Shown here in pieces: positions 43,705-52,676 of a stretch of 64,000 bases of DNA. Every line of letters starts with the position of its first letter. Position 1 is the first letter of the stretch. This DNA comes from an uncultured Oscillospiraceae bacterium. Lineage in GTDB: Bacteria; Bacillota; Clostridia; Oscillospirales; Oscillospiraceae. A model generated the notes under the pieces. That model made no database searches, had not been told where the DNA came from, and worked only from the letters and a program-made list of their open reading frames with translations. Both the position numbers and the translations under genes were made by a program. The DNA lies in NCBI GenBank assembly GCA_934565415.1, contig CAKTHQ010000001.1:56514-120513 (forward strand). Reading direction: 5' to 3'.

Positions 43705-44883
43705 TTACACATCCTTCCGCCAGACCATTTTGTTGACTACACCCACATAGCTCTGGATGAGCTTTACCACCTTGTCGGAGACGTTTTCATCCGTGTAGTT
43801 GGGCACGGGCAGGCCGAAGCTGCCGTCCTTCACCATTTCCACGGCCACATCCACGGCCTGCAGCAGCCCCTTTTCGTCGATGCCGGAGAGGATAAAGCCT
43901 GCCTTATCCAAAGACTCCGGCCGCTCGGTGCTGGTGCGGATGCACACGGCGGGGAAGGGGTGGCCAACGCTGGTAAAGAAGCTGCTCTCCTCCGGCAGGG
44001 TGCCGGAGTCGGACACCACGCAGAAGGCGTTCATTTGCAGGCAGTTGTAATCGTGGAAGCCCAGGGGCTCATGCTGAATAACCCGCCTGTCCAATTGGAA
44101 GCCCGTGGCCTCCAGCCGCTTTTTGGACCGGGGATGGCAGGAGTAGAGGATGGGCATATCGTACTTTTCCGCCATTTTGTTGACGGCACCAAACAGGGAG
44201 AAAAAGTTCTTTTCCGTATCGATGTTCTCCTCCCTGTGGGCGGAGAGGAGGATATAGTTCCCCTTGGTGAGCCCCAGATGGGCGTGAATATCGGAGGCCT
44301 CGATTTCCGCCAGATTCTGGTGCAGCACCTCCGCCATGGGGGAGCCGGTTACATAGGTCCGCTCCCGGGGCAGGCCCGTGTCTGCCAGGTACCGGCGGGC
44401 GTGCTCGGAATAGGCCATGTTTACATCGGAGATGATGTCCACAATCCGGCGGTTGGTCTCCTCCGGCAGGCACTCGTCCTTGCAGCGGTTGCCCGCCTCC
44501 ATGTGGAAAATGGGAATGTGCAGCCGCTTGGCCCCGATGACACTCAGGCAGCTGTTGGTATCCCCCAGCACCAGAACGGCGTCGGGCTTTATGGCCGCCA
44601 TCAGCTTGTAGCTGGAAGCTATGATATTGCCCATGGTCTCCCCCAGGTCCGCGCCTACGGCATCCAGGTAGACCTCCGGGTCCCTGAGCTTCAGGTCGTG
44701 GAAGAAGACCCCGTTCAGGTTATAGTCGTAGTTCTGCCCCGTGTGGGCCAGGATCACGTCAAAGTATTTCCGGGTTTTGTTGATGACCGCTGCCAGCCGG
44801 ATGATTTCCGGACGGGTGCCAACCAGGATGAGCAGCTTCAGCTTCCCGTTTTCCTGCCAGCGGACCTGAGATAAGTCTGTCAT
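43705..44883 (-). CDS. UDP-N-acetylglucosamine 2-epimerase family (FnlC/CapG-like)
   Basis: A 392-residue non-hydrolysing 2-epimerase. GTRPEIIRLAAV, HTGQNYD, GDTNS, HMEAGNRC and SDSGTLPEES are present. Linked to the CapF-like gene, it most likely makes UDP-FucNAc rather than UDP-ManNAc. It is the first gene of a three-gene transcript with promoter at 44917-44945. Confidence 0.9.
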   Translation of the reverse strand: MTDLSQVRWQENGKLKLLILVGTRPEIIRLAAVINKTRKYFDVILAHTGQNYDYNLNGVFFHDLKLRDPEVYLDAVGADLGETMGNIIASSYKLMAAIKPDAVLVLGDTNSCLSVIGAKRLHIPIFHMEAGNRCKDECLPEETNRRIVDIISDVNMAYSEHARRYLADTGLPRERTYVTGSPMAEVLHQNLAEIEASDIHAHLGLTKGNYILLSAHREENIDTEKNFFSLFGAVNKMAEKYDMPILYSCHPRSKKRLEATGFQLDRRVIQHEPLGFHDYNCLQMNAFCVVSDSGTLPEESSFFTSVGHPFPAVCIRTSTERPESLDKAGFILSGIDEKGLLQAVDVAVEMVKDGSFGLPVPNYTDENVSDKVVKLIQSYVGVVNKMVWRKDV

Positions 44884-44916
44884 GGTGATTCTCTCCTGTC
44901 ATTGTTGTCTTCCAGA

Positions 44917-44945
44917 ATTATACCAGCATTCCGGCCGGAATGCAA
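44917..44945 (-). promoter_or_regulatory. Promoter of the aminosugar operon
   Basis: TTGCAT (44945-44940), 17 bases, TATAAT (44922-44917) on the minus strand. A palindrome TTCCGGCCGGAA fills the spacer, a possible operator. Confidence 0.8.
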
Positions 44946-44978
44946 CGCGGATTTGTGGGCCCGGGGCCCATCTTCCTA

Positions 44979-45007
44979 TTGCAAACGCCTGCGCCCCCGT
45001 GTATAAT
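44979..45007 (+). promoter_or_regulatory. Promoter of the TRIC-like gene
   Basis: TTGCAA (44979-44984), 17 bases, TATAAT (45002-45007). Confidence 0.8.
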
Positions 45008-45043
45008 ACTTGGGCATATTTTCACACAAGGATGGATTTACTT

Positions 45044-45679
45044 ATGACGGAAGCACTGGTCATACTGTTTGACCTTCTGGGTACCGTGGCCTTTGCCATT
45101 TCCGGGGCGCTGGTAGGCGTGGATAAAAAAATGGACCTGTTCGGTACTCTGGTTCTGGCGGTGTGCACCGCCTGCGGCGGCGGCGCCATGCGGGATATTG
45201 TGGTAGGCAGCATCCCTCCGGCCATGTGCCGCAACCCCATTTATGTGGGCATTGCGGCCCTGGTTGCGGCCATTGTTTTTTTTCTGGTGTACCTGCATAC
45301 CAAAATGCCCCGGGGCATTGCGCCGCTGTACGATAAGCTGCTGTTCTGGTTCGATACCCTGGGCCTGGCCGCCTTTACCGTAGACGGGGTGATGGTGGGC
45401 ATCCGGTGCGGGTACGGGGACAATACGTTCCTGCTGGTGTTCCTGGGCTTCCTGACGGCGGTGGGCGGCGGCACCCTGCGGGATGTGCTGGCCGGACGGA
45501 TCCCGGATATTTTTTTAAAGCACATCTACGCCGTGGCGGCCATTGCCGGCGGCCTGCTGCTGACCCTTACCCGCCCCCTGGGGGACAAGCCCTCCATGCT
45601 GCTGGGCTTCGGCCTGGTGATTCTGCTGAGATGCCTGGCCGCCCACTATCGGTGGAATCTGCCCAGAATCCGGGATTGA
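45044..45679 (+). CDS. TRIC-family (YadS/UPF0126) membrane protein
   Basis: A 211-residue, seven-helix membrane protein of the prokaryotic trimeric intracellular cation channel family. The two internal repeats are clear, each with a glycine motif: ACGGGAMRDIVVG and AVGGGTLRDVLAG. Likely a K+-permeable channel. ATG 45044 follows AAGGA by 11 bases; ATG 45032 has no ribosome site. Ends at a repeat-derived terminator. Confidence 0.9.
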   Translation: MTEALVILFDLLGTVAFAISGALVGVDKKMDLFGTLVLAVCTACGGGAMRDIVVGSIPPAMCRNPIYVGIAALVAAIVFFLVYLHTKMPRGIAPLYDKLLFWFDTLGLAAFTVDGVMVGIRCGYGDNTFLLVFLGFLTAVGGGTLRDVLAGRIPDIFLKHIYAVAAIAGGLLLTLTRPLGDKPSMLLGFGLVILLRCLAAHYRWNLPRIRD

Positions 45680-45687
45680 ATAAAAAA

Positions 45688-45744
45688 GCCCCTCCTGTCA
45701 TTGCGAGGCAGTGCGCACTGGTTCGCAACGACAAGGAGGGGGTA
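45688..45744. terminator. Terminator built from an interspersed repeat
   Basis: CCCCTCCTGTCATTGCGAG faces TTCGCAACGACAAGGAGGGG with a GCAGTGCGCACTGG loop that is itself palindromic. The same GCGAGGCAGTGCGCACTG segment recurs in reverse upstream of hisS. It serves both the TRIC gene and the convergent leucine-rich-repeat gene. Confidence 0.75.
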
Positions 45745-45754
45745 TTTTATTTTC

Positions 45755-47407
45755 TTACTGGTCCAGATACCAGCCCACATGGTTGGGGGGATCCGGGTAG
45801 CGGAAGGCCTGGGCGGCTTCCTTGTACCAGTCCATCTGGGTTTCCTTATCCTCGTACCGCCAGCCTACGCCGTACTCGTTGCCGGTGGTGACGATCCAGC
45901 AGTCCGGGTGGGCCTCCTGGAAGGCCTCCCGGTCCTCCTGGCTGCTCTTGGTCCATACCCCGCCTACGGCGGTTAAGTGGGTGATGTTCAGCTTTTCCAG
46001 AGCGGGCAGGCCCTGGGATACCTTGGTGTGGCTGAAGTTCAGCATTTCCAGGCTTTCGCAGTTTTCCAGGGGCGTCAGGTCCGTAATATAGCCGCAGTTG
46101 CTCAGCTCCAGTACCCGCAGGTTCTTGCAGCTTTCCAGGGGGGTCAGGTCCCGGATCTGGGAGCCGGAGATAATCAGTACTTCCAGGCTCTTCATACCGG
46201 CCAGGAAGGAGCCGTCGTTCAGGTATTCATCGTGGCCGAAGTCCGCAAAGCGTACATCCTCCAGGTACTTGAGGTTCTCGCAGTTGCTGTCGTACAGGTG
46301 GTACACCGCCCGGACTACCTGGGCATCCGTCATGCTGGTGCCCTCGCCGAAGGAGATGCGCCAAACCACCTTGGTCCGGTCCCGGTAGTCGTCCCGGATC
46401 TGGGCCAGGACCTCGTTGCTCAGGCCGCAGTTTTCCAGCACGAACCGCTTGCAGTTGGACAGCAGGTCCAGGGCCAGCCGGACCTCCTCTTCGCCTCCGT
46501 CGCCGATGTTCTTGCCCTTGAGCGCAACCTCCTCCATATCCGTGGTCAGGGTTTCGCCGAAGAAATCAAAGCCGTAATGGAATACGGCCTCGGGGGCGGC
46601 GGCAATGATGGTTTTGGCCTCCTCTTTGGAAAGGCTGGAAAGGCCGTCCTCCCCGCAGAGCTCTACGGTTTCCAGCTCCGGCAGCATGGAAAGGGCCGTG
46701 GCGGTGGCCTCCAGATTTTCCCCGGTCAGGGCGGAAAGGTCCAGCTCCTTGGTATCCTGGGCGTACTCCGCCCCCAGAATCTCCACGGTGTAGGAGAAGG
46801 AAATATCCTGGAAATCCTCGGTCAGCTTCCGGAATTCCTCCAGGGACAGGTTCATTCTGGGGAACCGTACCGTTTTTACCTGATGCAGGAATAATAGCCC
46901 CTCCCGCAGGGTGTCCAGGTCGAAGGTGTTGGGCCCCAGCTCCAGCTCCGTGGCATCCGGCAGGGCCACGGCCCCGCCCAGGCTCACCGTATAGCTGACG
47001 GATACATTGGGCAGAGCCTGCTGCAGCTGCTCCAATGCCGTATAATTGTCGCAATTGGATGCGTCGATTACCTTTAAATCGGGGAAATAGGTCTGCAAAA
47101 GCCAGATGTCATCGGAGCTGGGATTCTGAATGGTGATTCTGGTGGAATCGCTGGATACCTTGCCCCCCTGGAAGGGCACGTTCCATACGATCCGGCAGTT
47201 GGGCAGCTGGCTGTGGACGCTGTCGTAATGGGCAAAGGAAATGTCCTCCTCCCGCAGGTCCAGGCTCTGGGCACTGATGGGGTAGGCCTTATTTTCTACA
47301 AATATGTGGGTCCGCTGGTAGATAATAAACGCCGTCAGGCCGATGGCGGCCACCGTCAGTACCACGGCGATAATCACCAGCACCGTAACCACAGGATTTT
47401 TTTTCAC
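45755..47407 (-). CDS. Membrane-anchored leucine-rich-repeat protein
   Basis: A 550-residue protein with one N-terminal membrane helix (VVTVLVIIAVVLTVAAIGLTAFIIY, ~6-30) and a large extracellular part with degenerate leucine-rich repeats, clearest near the end (SLEVLIISGSQIRDLTPLES, NLRVLELSNCGYITDLTPLE, SLEMLNFSHTKVSQGLP). A role in binding or sensing outside the cell is only inferred. The start is GTG 47407, fixed by AGGAGG; the longer frame to 47542 covers the promoter (47441-47469). Confidence 0.82.
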   Translation of the reverse strand: MKKNPVVTVLVIIAVVLTVAAIGLTAFIIYQRTHIFVENKAYPISAQSLDLREEDISFAHYDSVHSQLPNCRIVWNVPFQGGKVSSDSTRITIQNPSSDDIWLLQTYFPDLKVIDASNCDNYTALEQLQQALPNVSVSYTVSLGGAVALPDATELELGPNTFDLDTLREGLLFLHQVKTVRFPRMNLSLEEFRKLTEDFQDISFSYTVEILGAEYAQDTKELDLSALTGENLEATATALSMLPELETVELCGEDGLSSLSKEEAKTIIAAAPEAVFHYGFDFFGETLTTDMEEVALKGKNIGDGGEEEVRLALDLLSNCKRFVLENCGLSNEVLAQIRDDYRDRTKVVWRISFGEGTSMTDAQVVRAVYHLYDSNCENLKYLEDVRFADFGHDEYLNDGSFLAGMKSLEVLIISGSQIRDLTPLESCKNLRVLELSNCGYITDLTPLENCESLEMLNFSHTKVSQGLPALEKLNITHLTAVGGVWTKSSQEDREAFQEAHPDCWIVTTGNEYGVGWRYEDKETQMDWYKEAAQAFRYPDPPNHVGWYLDQ

Positions 47408-47440
47408 GGTTTTCCTCCTCTGATATGCAAGCTGCCCTTT

Positions 47441-47469
47441 ATCATAATACAAGCCGAAGAAGATTGCAA
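47441..47469 (-). promoter_or_regulatory. Promoter of the leucine-rich-repeat gene
   Basis: TTGCAA (47469-47464), 17 bases, TATGAT (47446-47441) on the minus strand. Confidence 0.65.
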
Positions 47470-47524
47470 CGAAAAATTGTAAATTTCCGAATTTCCTGGG
47501 GCGAAAAACCGCAGGTATCTTCCC

Positions 47525-47553
47525 TTGACGGAAGGCATCCACGGTGGTATAAC
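47525..47553 (+). promoter_or_regulatory. Promoter of antitoxin RNA 2
   Basis: TTGACG (47525-47530), 17 bases, TATAAC (47548-47553); same layout as at 23982-24010. Confidence 0.75.
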
Positions 47554-47559
47554 AAATAT

Positions 47560-47655
47560 GAAAAGAGGGCGCTGCCGATAGACGGTTTGCCCCTCCTGAT
47601 GGGTTAAAAAGTAACCGCTAGGCTGGGGAACTGATGGCGGTTACTTTTTCTTTAT
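47560..47655 (+). ncRNA. Putative type I antitoxin RNA, locus 2
   Basis: The transcript would share GAGGGCG(C/T)-type 5' sequence and GCCGATAGACGGT with the RNA of locus 1 and end at the hairpin AAAAAGTAACCGC/GCGGTTACTTTTT (47606-47618, 47637-47649), which contains the toxin stop codon. Confidence 0.65.
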
Positions 47656-47727
47656 GATCTCGATGATGGGACCGGCAAAGCCGATAAGTACGAGACAGAA
47701 CTGAAAAAAATCAGACCAAGTCATCAT
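47641..47727 (-). CDS. Small hydrophobic holin-like type I toxin, locus 2
   Basis: A 28-residue peptide, MMTWSDFFQFCLVLIG then FAGPIIEIIKKK, close to the locus 1 toxin over MTWSDFFQFCLVLIG. GGAGG lies 8 bases before ATG 47727. The tail is more basic than in locus 1, and a Pro sits in the membrane segment. Convergent with its antitoxin RNA. Confidence 0.75.
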   Translation of the reverse strand: MMTWSDFFQFCLVLIGFAGPIIEIIKKK

Positions 47728-47743
47728 AATCAGCACCTCCTCT

Positions 47744-47875
47744 CCCTTTGGACAGGAGGCGAAAAAGTATCTGCACCTCCTGGAAAAGGCCCCCACCCTG
47801 TACAAAAAGGACTACCGGGCCGATATGGACATCCGTATCAACCAGCAGGACAGAAGCCAGGGGATTTGTGCATAG
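47744..47875 (+). pseudogene. Short open frame upstream of toxin 2, similar to a stretch at locus 1
   Basis: On the strand opposite the toxin leader, 43 codons read PFGQEAKKYLHLLEKAP then TLYKKDYRADMDIRINQQD before a stop. The same frame at locus 1 (from about 24211) reads PFGQGAKKYVHPL then stops. This may be the remnant of a gene carried along with the toxin, or only conserved leader DNA. No start codon or ribosome site; I do not recognise it. The remainder of the gap to 48063 holds only a promoter. Confidence 0.3.
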
Positions 47876-47966
47876 TGCTTACAATTTATGTATCCATTTG
47901 TGCAGAACGGAAGAAAACAGTAACAAAGGCTTACAAAGCGGAAACAGATTTATGCAAAAATTCGCC

Positions 47967-47995
47967 TTGAATCCCCTTGCTTCCCGTGGTATAAT
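47967..47995 (+). promoter_or_regulatory. Promoter of the large secreted protein
   Basis: TTGAAT (47967-47972), 17 bases, TATAAT (47990-47995). Confidence 0.82.
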
Positions 47996-48063
47996 GAACA
48001 TAGTCCAAAAATTTGGAAAATTGTCTGAAAAGATTTTTCGGTAAATTGAAGGAGGACATACCA

Positions 48064-51000
48064 ATGAAGAGAAGAATGTTGGCGCTGCTGCTGGTGCTGG
48101 CCATGCTGCTGCCCATGATCCCCATGGGGACCCTGGCAGAGGAAGCAGACGAGGTACAGACCCAGTTTGCAGGGGCCGCAACCGTCAGAGCCTTGTACGG
48201 CGAGGCCCGAGACGAGAACGACATCCTGCGTATAAAGGTCGTTGCCACGGTTGGCGGCGATACGGAGGGAACCAAGCTGGTTGCCGCCGGATATAAAGAT
48301 GGCTATGGCAAGATGCTGGACTCTGCCCTGGGGACCCCCGACGAGGACCTGTGGCTGGATTACGACAACTACAGCGATGTAATGCTGTTCCTGCTGGACC
48401 GGGACAACAACCTGCTGGGCTATGCAATCGCCGACCGGACCGAGTTCGGCGAGGACACCACCGGCAAGAATGCGGAAGAGGTCCCCGGCGAGTCCATTCC
48501 CGAGGAGACCGAAGAGCCTACCGAAGAGCCTACGGAGGAACCCACCGAGGAGCCTACCGAAGAGCCTACCGAAGAGCCTACTGAAGAACCCACCGAAGAA
48601 TCCACCCCGGCGCTGACCGAGGAAGAGGCTGCCGCAGGCGGCTACTATGTGGCCCCCGAGGGCGCCCAGCTCCAGGAGGAGGCGGAAGCCCAGGAGATGG
48701 CCGCCTTTGTGGGCACCGAAAAGAGCGGCAAGTACCGCACCGCTGCCTTTACCGGCCTGGCCGCGAACGAGCGGTATCTGTTTGTATCCAGTACCGAAAC
48801 CGGCTCCGGCGCACTGGAGCCCAAGAACCTGCAGTATATTTCCTATGGATGGTCCGATGGAAACGGCGAGTTCACCTTCAGCTATATTCCCCGGACCAAT
48901 GCCAAGAGCATTGTCCAGCTCTACGGCCCGGAAAAGGTGACCCTGACCGTGGAAAGTGAGTACCTGACCTTCCATGGCACCGAACTTACCCGGTCCTTCC
49001 AGGTGGAAACCAATGGGGACGAGCAATGGCTTGACTACCAGGTAGAAACTGCCGACGGCACCTGGGATAGCGAAAAGGCAGACGAACTGTACGAGGTAAC
49101 GCGTGAGGGCAAACAGTTCACCGTTGCCTACGTTGGTGACCCGGACCGGGCCGTAACCGCTTACCTGCATATCACATACCCGGTTCCCGGTAACAGGCCG
49201 GACGCCGTTACCATTCGGCTGGACCACATTCCCGATAGCCAGGAGGTAAAGAGCGCCTCCCTGGGCGAAACCGCCGCAACCCGGAACCTGTACGATTCCA
49301 ACCCCACCGAGCTGCCCGTCTTCCTGAAGCTGGAGGAGAAGGAGCAGGCTGCTGCCGATACCTTCGCCCTGGATGCCGGGGAAGAAACAAAGAACATGAT
49401 TACCAAGGCGGAGTTTGCCAAGGGCACCCCCGAGCTGCTGACCAAGTTCTTTGCGGTTTCCGTCAAGGATGACCATACCCTGCTGCTGGATACCAAGCCC
49501 CAGAACTGGGACGATGCCCAGGTACAAAAGGACATCAAGGCCCTGAAGAGCAGCTACGCAAACCTGAAGTTTGAGCTGACCATCGACGGCAAGACCGAGC
49601 CCATTACCGTTACCAACGCCCTGAAGCTGACGGTTCAGAAGAAGCTGCCTACCGTTAAGGCCGCTGCCGTCACCCTGAACCCCTACTACAGAACCAGAGC
49701 CACCTACATCACCTATACCGGCGGTACGGTTATCGGCGGCCAGTACGAGTCTGCCGACTATGGCAAGCTGCCCGTTAAATTCGTGGACGAGGGCGAGGGC
49801 TGGCAGCTGGAGCTGGACGAGAAGGCCACCCTTACCAAGGCCGTATCCGGCAATGTGAAGGTAGCGGTTTCTGTGGAGGGCTATCTGCTCCCCGTTTCCG
49901 TTACCATCCCCGTCAAGGTAGAAACCAAGGCCCCCAGCCTGAAGCTGTCCACCTCCAGCATGAAGGTCAGCTCCGTGGCTCCGGTGGATGAGATCATCGA
50001 TGTCTCCTGCACCGCCAAGGATGTGACATTGAAGGACCTGGCGATTGGAGAAGTCTCCCTTACCGGCGCCGATGCGGACAAGTACGATGTGGAGTACCTG
50101 GACGGAGACTGCCTGCACCTGACCTCTAAAAAGGACGTCCGTCCCGGCGGCGCCCATAAGCTGACGGTAAACATCGAAATCGGCGACAAGGACATGAAGG
50201 CCGCCCTGCCCCTGACCATCCACAACCAGGACCCCGCTGCCAAGCTGAATGTCACCTCCATCAGCGTCAACACCGCTGCCGGGGAGGAGGCCAAGGTCTA
50301 CTATACCATCTCCGGCCTGCAGGAAGAGCTGACCGCCGTTACCGCAGAGCCCAAGAAGGCGGATGCCCCCCTGACGGCGAATACCGATGTCCTCAGCTTC
50401 AGCAGCAAGGGCACCCAGACGGGCGAAATTACCGTAAAGGGTGAGGACGGCAAGACCGGCGTTTACGCCGTGGCCCTGAAGTATGGCGACAAGACCCTGG
50501 CCACTCTGAGCGTCACCCTGACCAAGGATCGCCCCGAGGTTACCCTGGAGGCGGAAGACACCCTGAACGCCTACGACGATAACACCTGGGTAAAGCTGAT
50601 CCCCACCCTGAAGAATACCAGCGGCCGCCTGGACGGCGAGCCCACCTGGACCGTAAAAAAGACCATCGGCAAGAAGGAAGACGTTACCGACAGCTTCACC
50701 GTTACCCAGTCCAAGAGCGGCGACTACTGGGCCCTGAGAAGCGCCCCCGGCAAGCTGATTCCCGCAGGTAAGTATACGGTAACCTACTCCGCCGGCACCT
50801 GGACCGACAGCCAGGGTAAGCCGAAAGAGATTAAGAACGAAGTCACCGTCACCGTCAAGACCACCAAGAACCCCCTGAGCATCAAGGGCAAGGTGAACGT
50901 GCTGGACAGCAGCTCCCACCTGGACATTTCCACCACCATCGTTAAGTACGGTGAGGTGGACGGCACCGTTAAGACTCTGATACCGGATGTAGAAATCTGG

Positions 51001-52248
51001 ACCACCGGCAAGGATGTTTACAAGGTGGATGGCTCCGACACGCACGAGGTATTTGACTTTGCCTGGGAGCACGAGGAGCTGCTGCACCTGATCCCCAACG
51101 GCGGCGACCTGGCAGCCGGCAAGTACACCGTCAAGATGACCTATCCGTCCATCAGGACCGGCACCGGCTCGAAGAAGGCTCCGCTGGAGGTAACCGCCGA
51201 CTTTACCGTCTCCCGGTCCCCCGCCAAGCAGAAGACCAGCGTTTCTACCGTGACCATCCATCCCTATGTGGAGCAGGGCGCCGAAGTCAGCCTGTGGAAG
51301 GACCGCTACGAGCCCAACGCAAAGTCTACCTACGAAATCTGCAACGCCAGCGGCAAGTCCATCGACACCGACCTGATTCAGGTGAAAGTCAGTGCGGATA
51401 AGGAATATGTGGATAAGGATAACGTTACTACCTACGAGAATCCCTACCTTCTCCAGGTTGTCGGCACCGGTGTGGTGCCCAAGGCGGATACCACGCTGAA
51501 AATCAAGCTGATCCCCGATGTGCGGGCAAAGAACAGCTATAGCTGGCTCACCGTAAAGGTCCTGGGCGAAAAGTCCGTGGCCAAATACGGGAAGTTCACC
51601 CTGACCACCCGGCAGAACCTGGATCCCTCTTATGGACCTGCCCAGTTCTTCCTGACGGGTACCTACAACACAAAGGCCTTTGCCGGGAATATGTATTCCA
51701 ATGTAACCGTGCAGAAGTACAACGCCGAAAGCGGCAAGTACGAGGCGCTGGATAGCGGCTACGGAACTGGGTTGTCGACCAACAATAACAGTATCATGGT
51801 CTATGGCAATGTATACGAACATGAGAACAAAGGCGTCCAGCCGGGCGGCAAGTACCGCGTGGTTGTGAAACTCTACGGCGATAAGGCCTGCACAAAGGTG
51901 ATTGCCACCGCCACCAAGGACCTGACGGCAGCCTACGGCAAGAATAAGTTTACCGCCCAGCCCCTGACCCTGTACAAGGCAGACCCCAATAACCACATGA
52001 CCTTTGGCATCAATGCCACCGATGATGAGCAGATCATTGAGCGCATTGTGGTTAAAGACAGCCAGAAGAACGGCTTTGCCGTCAGCCAGTCCTGTGTGAC
52101 CAATTCCTATGGCCGCGAATGGCGGATCTGGTACACCGGCGACGCAGCCAAGCTGAAAACCACCACCCTGACCCTGCAGATTTTCCTGAAGGGCAACAAT
52201 ACCCAAAAGCCCAACGCAACCATGAGCCTGAAGGTCAACGTAAAGTAA
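48064..52248 (+). CDS. Large secreted multidomain protein with Glu-Pro-Thr linker
   Basis: A 1394-residue protein with signal peptide MKRRMLALLLVLAMLLPMIPMGTLA. A ~90-residue N-terminal domain is followed by a tandem TEEP linker (about residues 148-182), then roughly ten beta-rich repeat-like segments with many VTLTV and TVK strands. The end (LTLYKADPN to SLKVNVK) matches the partial gene at 1-399. No LPXTG or choline-binding motif is seen, so how it is held is unknown. ATG 48064 follows GGAGG; the longer frame to 48013 adds only leader. Function unknown; surface layer or adhesion is a guess. Confidence 0.85.
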   Translation: MKRRMLALLLVLAMLLPMIPMGTLAEEADEVQTQFAGAATVRALYGEARDENDILRIKVVATVGGDTEGTKLVAAGYKDGYGKMLDSALGTPDEDLWLDYDNYSDVMLFLLDRDNNLLGYAIADRTEFGEDTTGKNAEEVPGESIPEETEEPTEEPTEEPTEEPTEEPTEEPTEEPTEESTPALTEEEAAAGGYYVAPEGAQLQEEAEAQEMAAFVGTEKSGKYRTAAFTGLAANERYLFVSSTETGSGALEPKNLQYISYGWSDGNGEFTFSYIPRTNAKSIVQLYGPEKVTLTVESEYLTFHGTELTRSFQVETNGDEQWLDYQVETADGTWDSEKADELYEVTREGKQFTVAYVGDPDRAVTAYLHITYPVPGNRPDAVTIRLDHIPDSQEVKSASLGETAATRNLYDSNPTELPVFLKLEEKEQAAADTFALDAGEETKNMITKAEFAKGTPELLTKFFAVSVKDDHTLLLDTKPQNWDDAQVQKDIKALKSSYANLKFELTIDGKTEPITVTNALKLTVQKKLPTVKAAAVTLNPYYRTRATYITYTGGTVIGGQYESADYGKLPVKFVDEGEGWQLELDEKATLTKAVSGNVKVAVSVEGYLLPVSVTIPVKVETKAPSLKLSTSSMKVSSVAPVDEIIDVSCTAKDVTLKDLAIGEVSLTGADADKYDVEYLDGDCLHLTSKKDVRPGGAHKLTVNIEIGDKDMKAALPLTIHNQDPAAKLNVTSISVNTAAGEEAKVYYTISGLQEELTAVTAEPKKADAPLTANTDVLSFSSKGTQTGEITVKGEDGKTGVYAVALKYGDKTLATLSVTLTKDRPEVTLEAEDTLNAYDDNTWVKLIPTLKNTSGRLDGEPTWTVKKTIGKKEDVTDSFTVTQSKSGDYWALRSAPGKLIPAGKYTVTYSAGTWTDSQGKPKEIKNEVTVTVKTTKNPLSIKGKVNVLDSSSHLDISTTIVKYGEVDGTVKTLIPDVEIWTTGKDVYKVDGSDTHEVFDFAWEHEELLHLIPNGGDLAAGKYTVKMTYPSIRTGTGSKKAPLEVTADFTVSRSPAKQKTSVSTVTIHPYVEQGAEVSLWKDRYEPNAKSTYEICNASGKSIDTDLIQVKVSADKEYVDKDNVTTYENPYLLQVVGTGVVPKADTTLKIKLIPDVRAKNSYSWLTVKVLGEKSVAKYGKFTLTTRQNLDPSYGPAQFFLTGTYNTKAFAGNMYSNVTVQKYNAESGKYEALDSGYGTGLSTNNNSIMVYGNVYEHENKGVQPGGKYRVVVKLYGDKACTKVIATATKDLTAAYGKNKFTAQPLTLYKADPNNHMTFGINATDDEQIIERIVVKDSQKNGFAVSQSCVTNSYGREWRIWYTGDAAKLKTTTLTLQIFLKGNNTQKPNATMSLKVNVK

Positions 52249-52261
52249 GCCTTCCCCTCTG

Positions 52262-52290
52262 CGCCCCCGCCTCCCGGCGGGGGCGTTTTG
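52262..52290 (+). terminator. Terminator of the large secreted protein gene
   Basis: CGCCCCCGCC pairs with GGCGGGGGCG (10 bp), followed by TTTT. Confidence 0.85.
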
Positions 52291-52373
52291 CGGAGAAAAA
52301 TAAAAATTCCTCTTGACAAAATTTGCAATACATGATAGAATCAAACAGCTGAATCAGTCAGGTATGGGCTTAC

Positions 52374-52447
52374 GCGGGTGTAGTTCAATGGTAGAACACC
52401 AGCCTTCCAAGCTGGATACGCGGGTCCGATTCCCGTCACCCGCTCCA
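52374..52447 (+). tRNA. tRNA-Gly (anticodon TCC)
   Basis: Acceptor GCGGGTG pairs with CACCCGC; anticodon loop CTTCCAA in stem CCAGC/GCTGG gives TCC; T arm GGGTCCGATTCCC; CCA is encoded. Confidence 0.95.
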
Positions 52448-52454
52448 TTCACAC

Positions 52455-52531
52455 GCGCCAATAGCTCAGCTGGATAGAGCAACTGCCTTCTAAGCAGTAG
52501 GTCGGGGGTTCGAGTCCCTCTTGGCGTACCA
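52455..52531 (+). tRNA. tRNA-Arg (anticodon TCT)
   Basis: Acceptor GCGCCAA pairs with TTGGCGT; anticodon loop CTTCTAA in stem CTGC/GCAG gives TCT; T arm GGGGGTTCGAGTCCCTC; CCA encoded. Confidence 0.95.
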
Positions 52532-52548
52532 TTCAGTAAAGTAAATAT

Positions 52549-52626
52549 GGTGGGTATGGCCTAGTTGGCTAAGGCGTCAGATTGTGGCTCTGAAGATCGT
52601 GGGTTCGAGTCCCATTACCCACCCCA
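52549..52626 (+). tRNA. tRNA-His (anticodon GTG)
   Basis: Acceptor GTGGGTA pairs with TACCCAC, with the extra G-1 (52549) opposite C73 that marks tRNA-His; anticodon loop TTGTGGC gives GTG; CCA encoded. Confidence 0.95.
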
Positions 52627-52667
52627 GAAAAAAACAGACATCCGTTAGGGTGTCTGTTTTTTTCTGG
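52624..52667 (+). terminator. Terminator of the tRNA cluster
   Basis: CCAGAAAAAAACAGACA faces TGTCTGTTTTTTTCTGG; the stem begins within the tRNA-His CCA end and contains long A and T runs. Confidence 0.85.
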
Positions 52668-52676
52668 AATCCGGTT

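Noticed and set aside
47950..52344. 1464-residue open frame on the minus strand
   Set aside because: It is the antisense shadow of the secreted protein gene, which has promoter, ribosome site and signal peptide.
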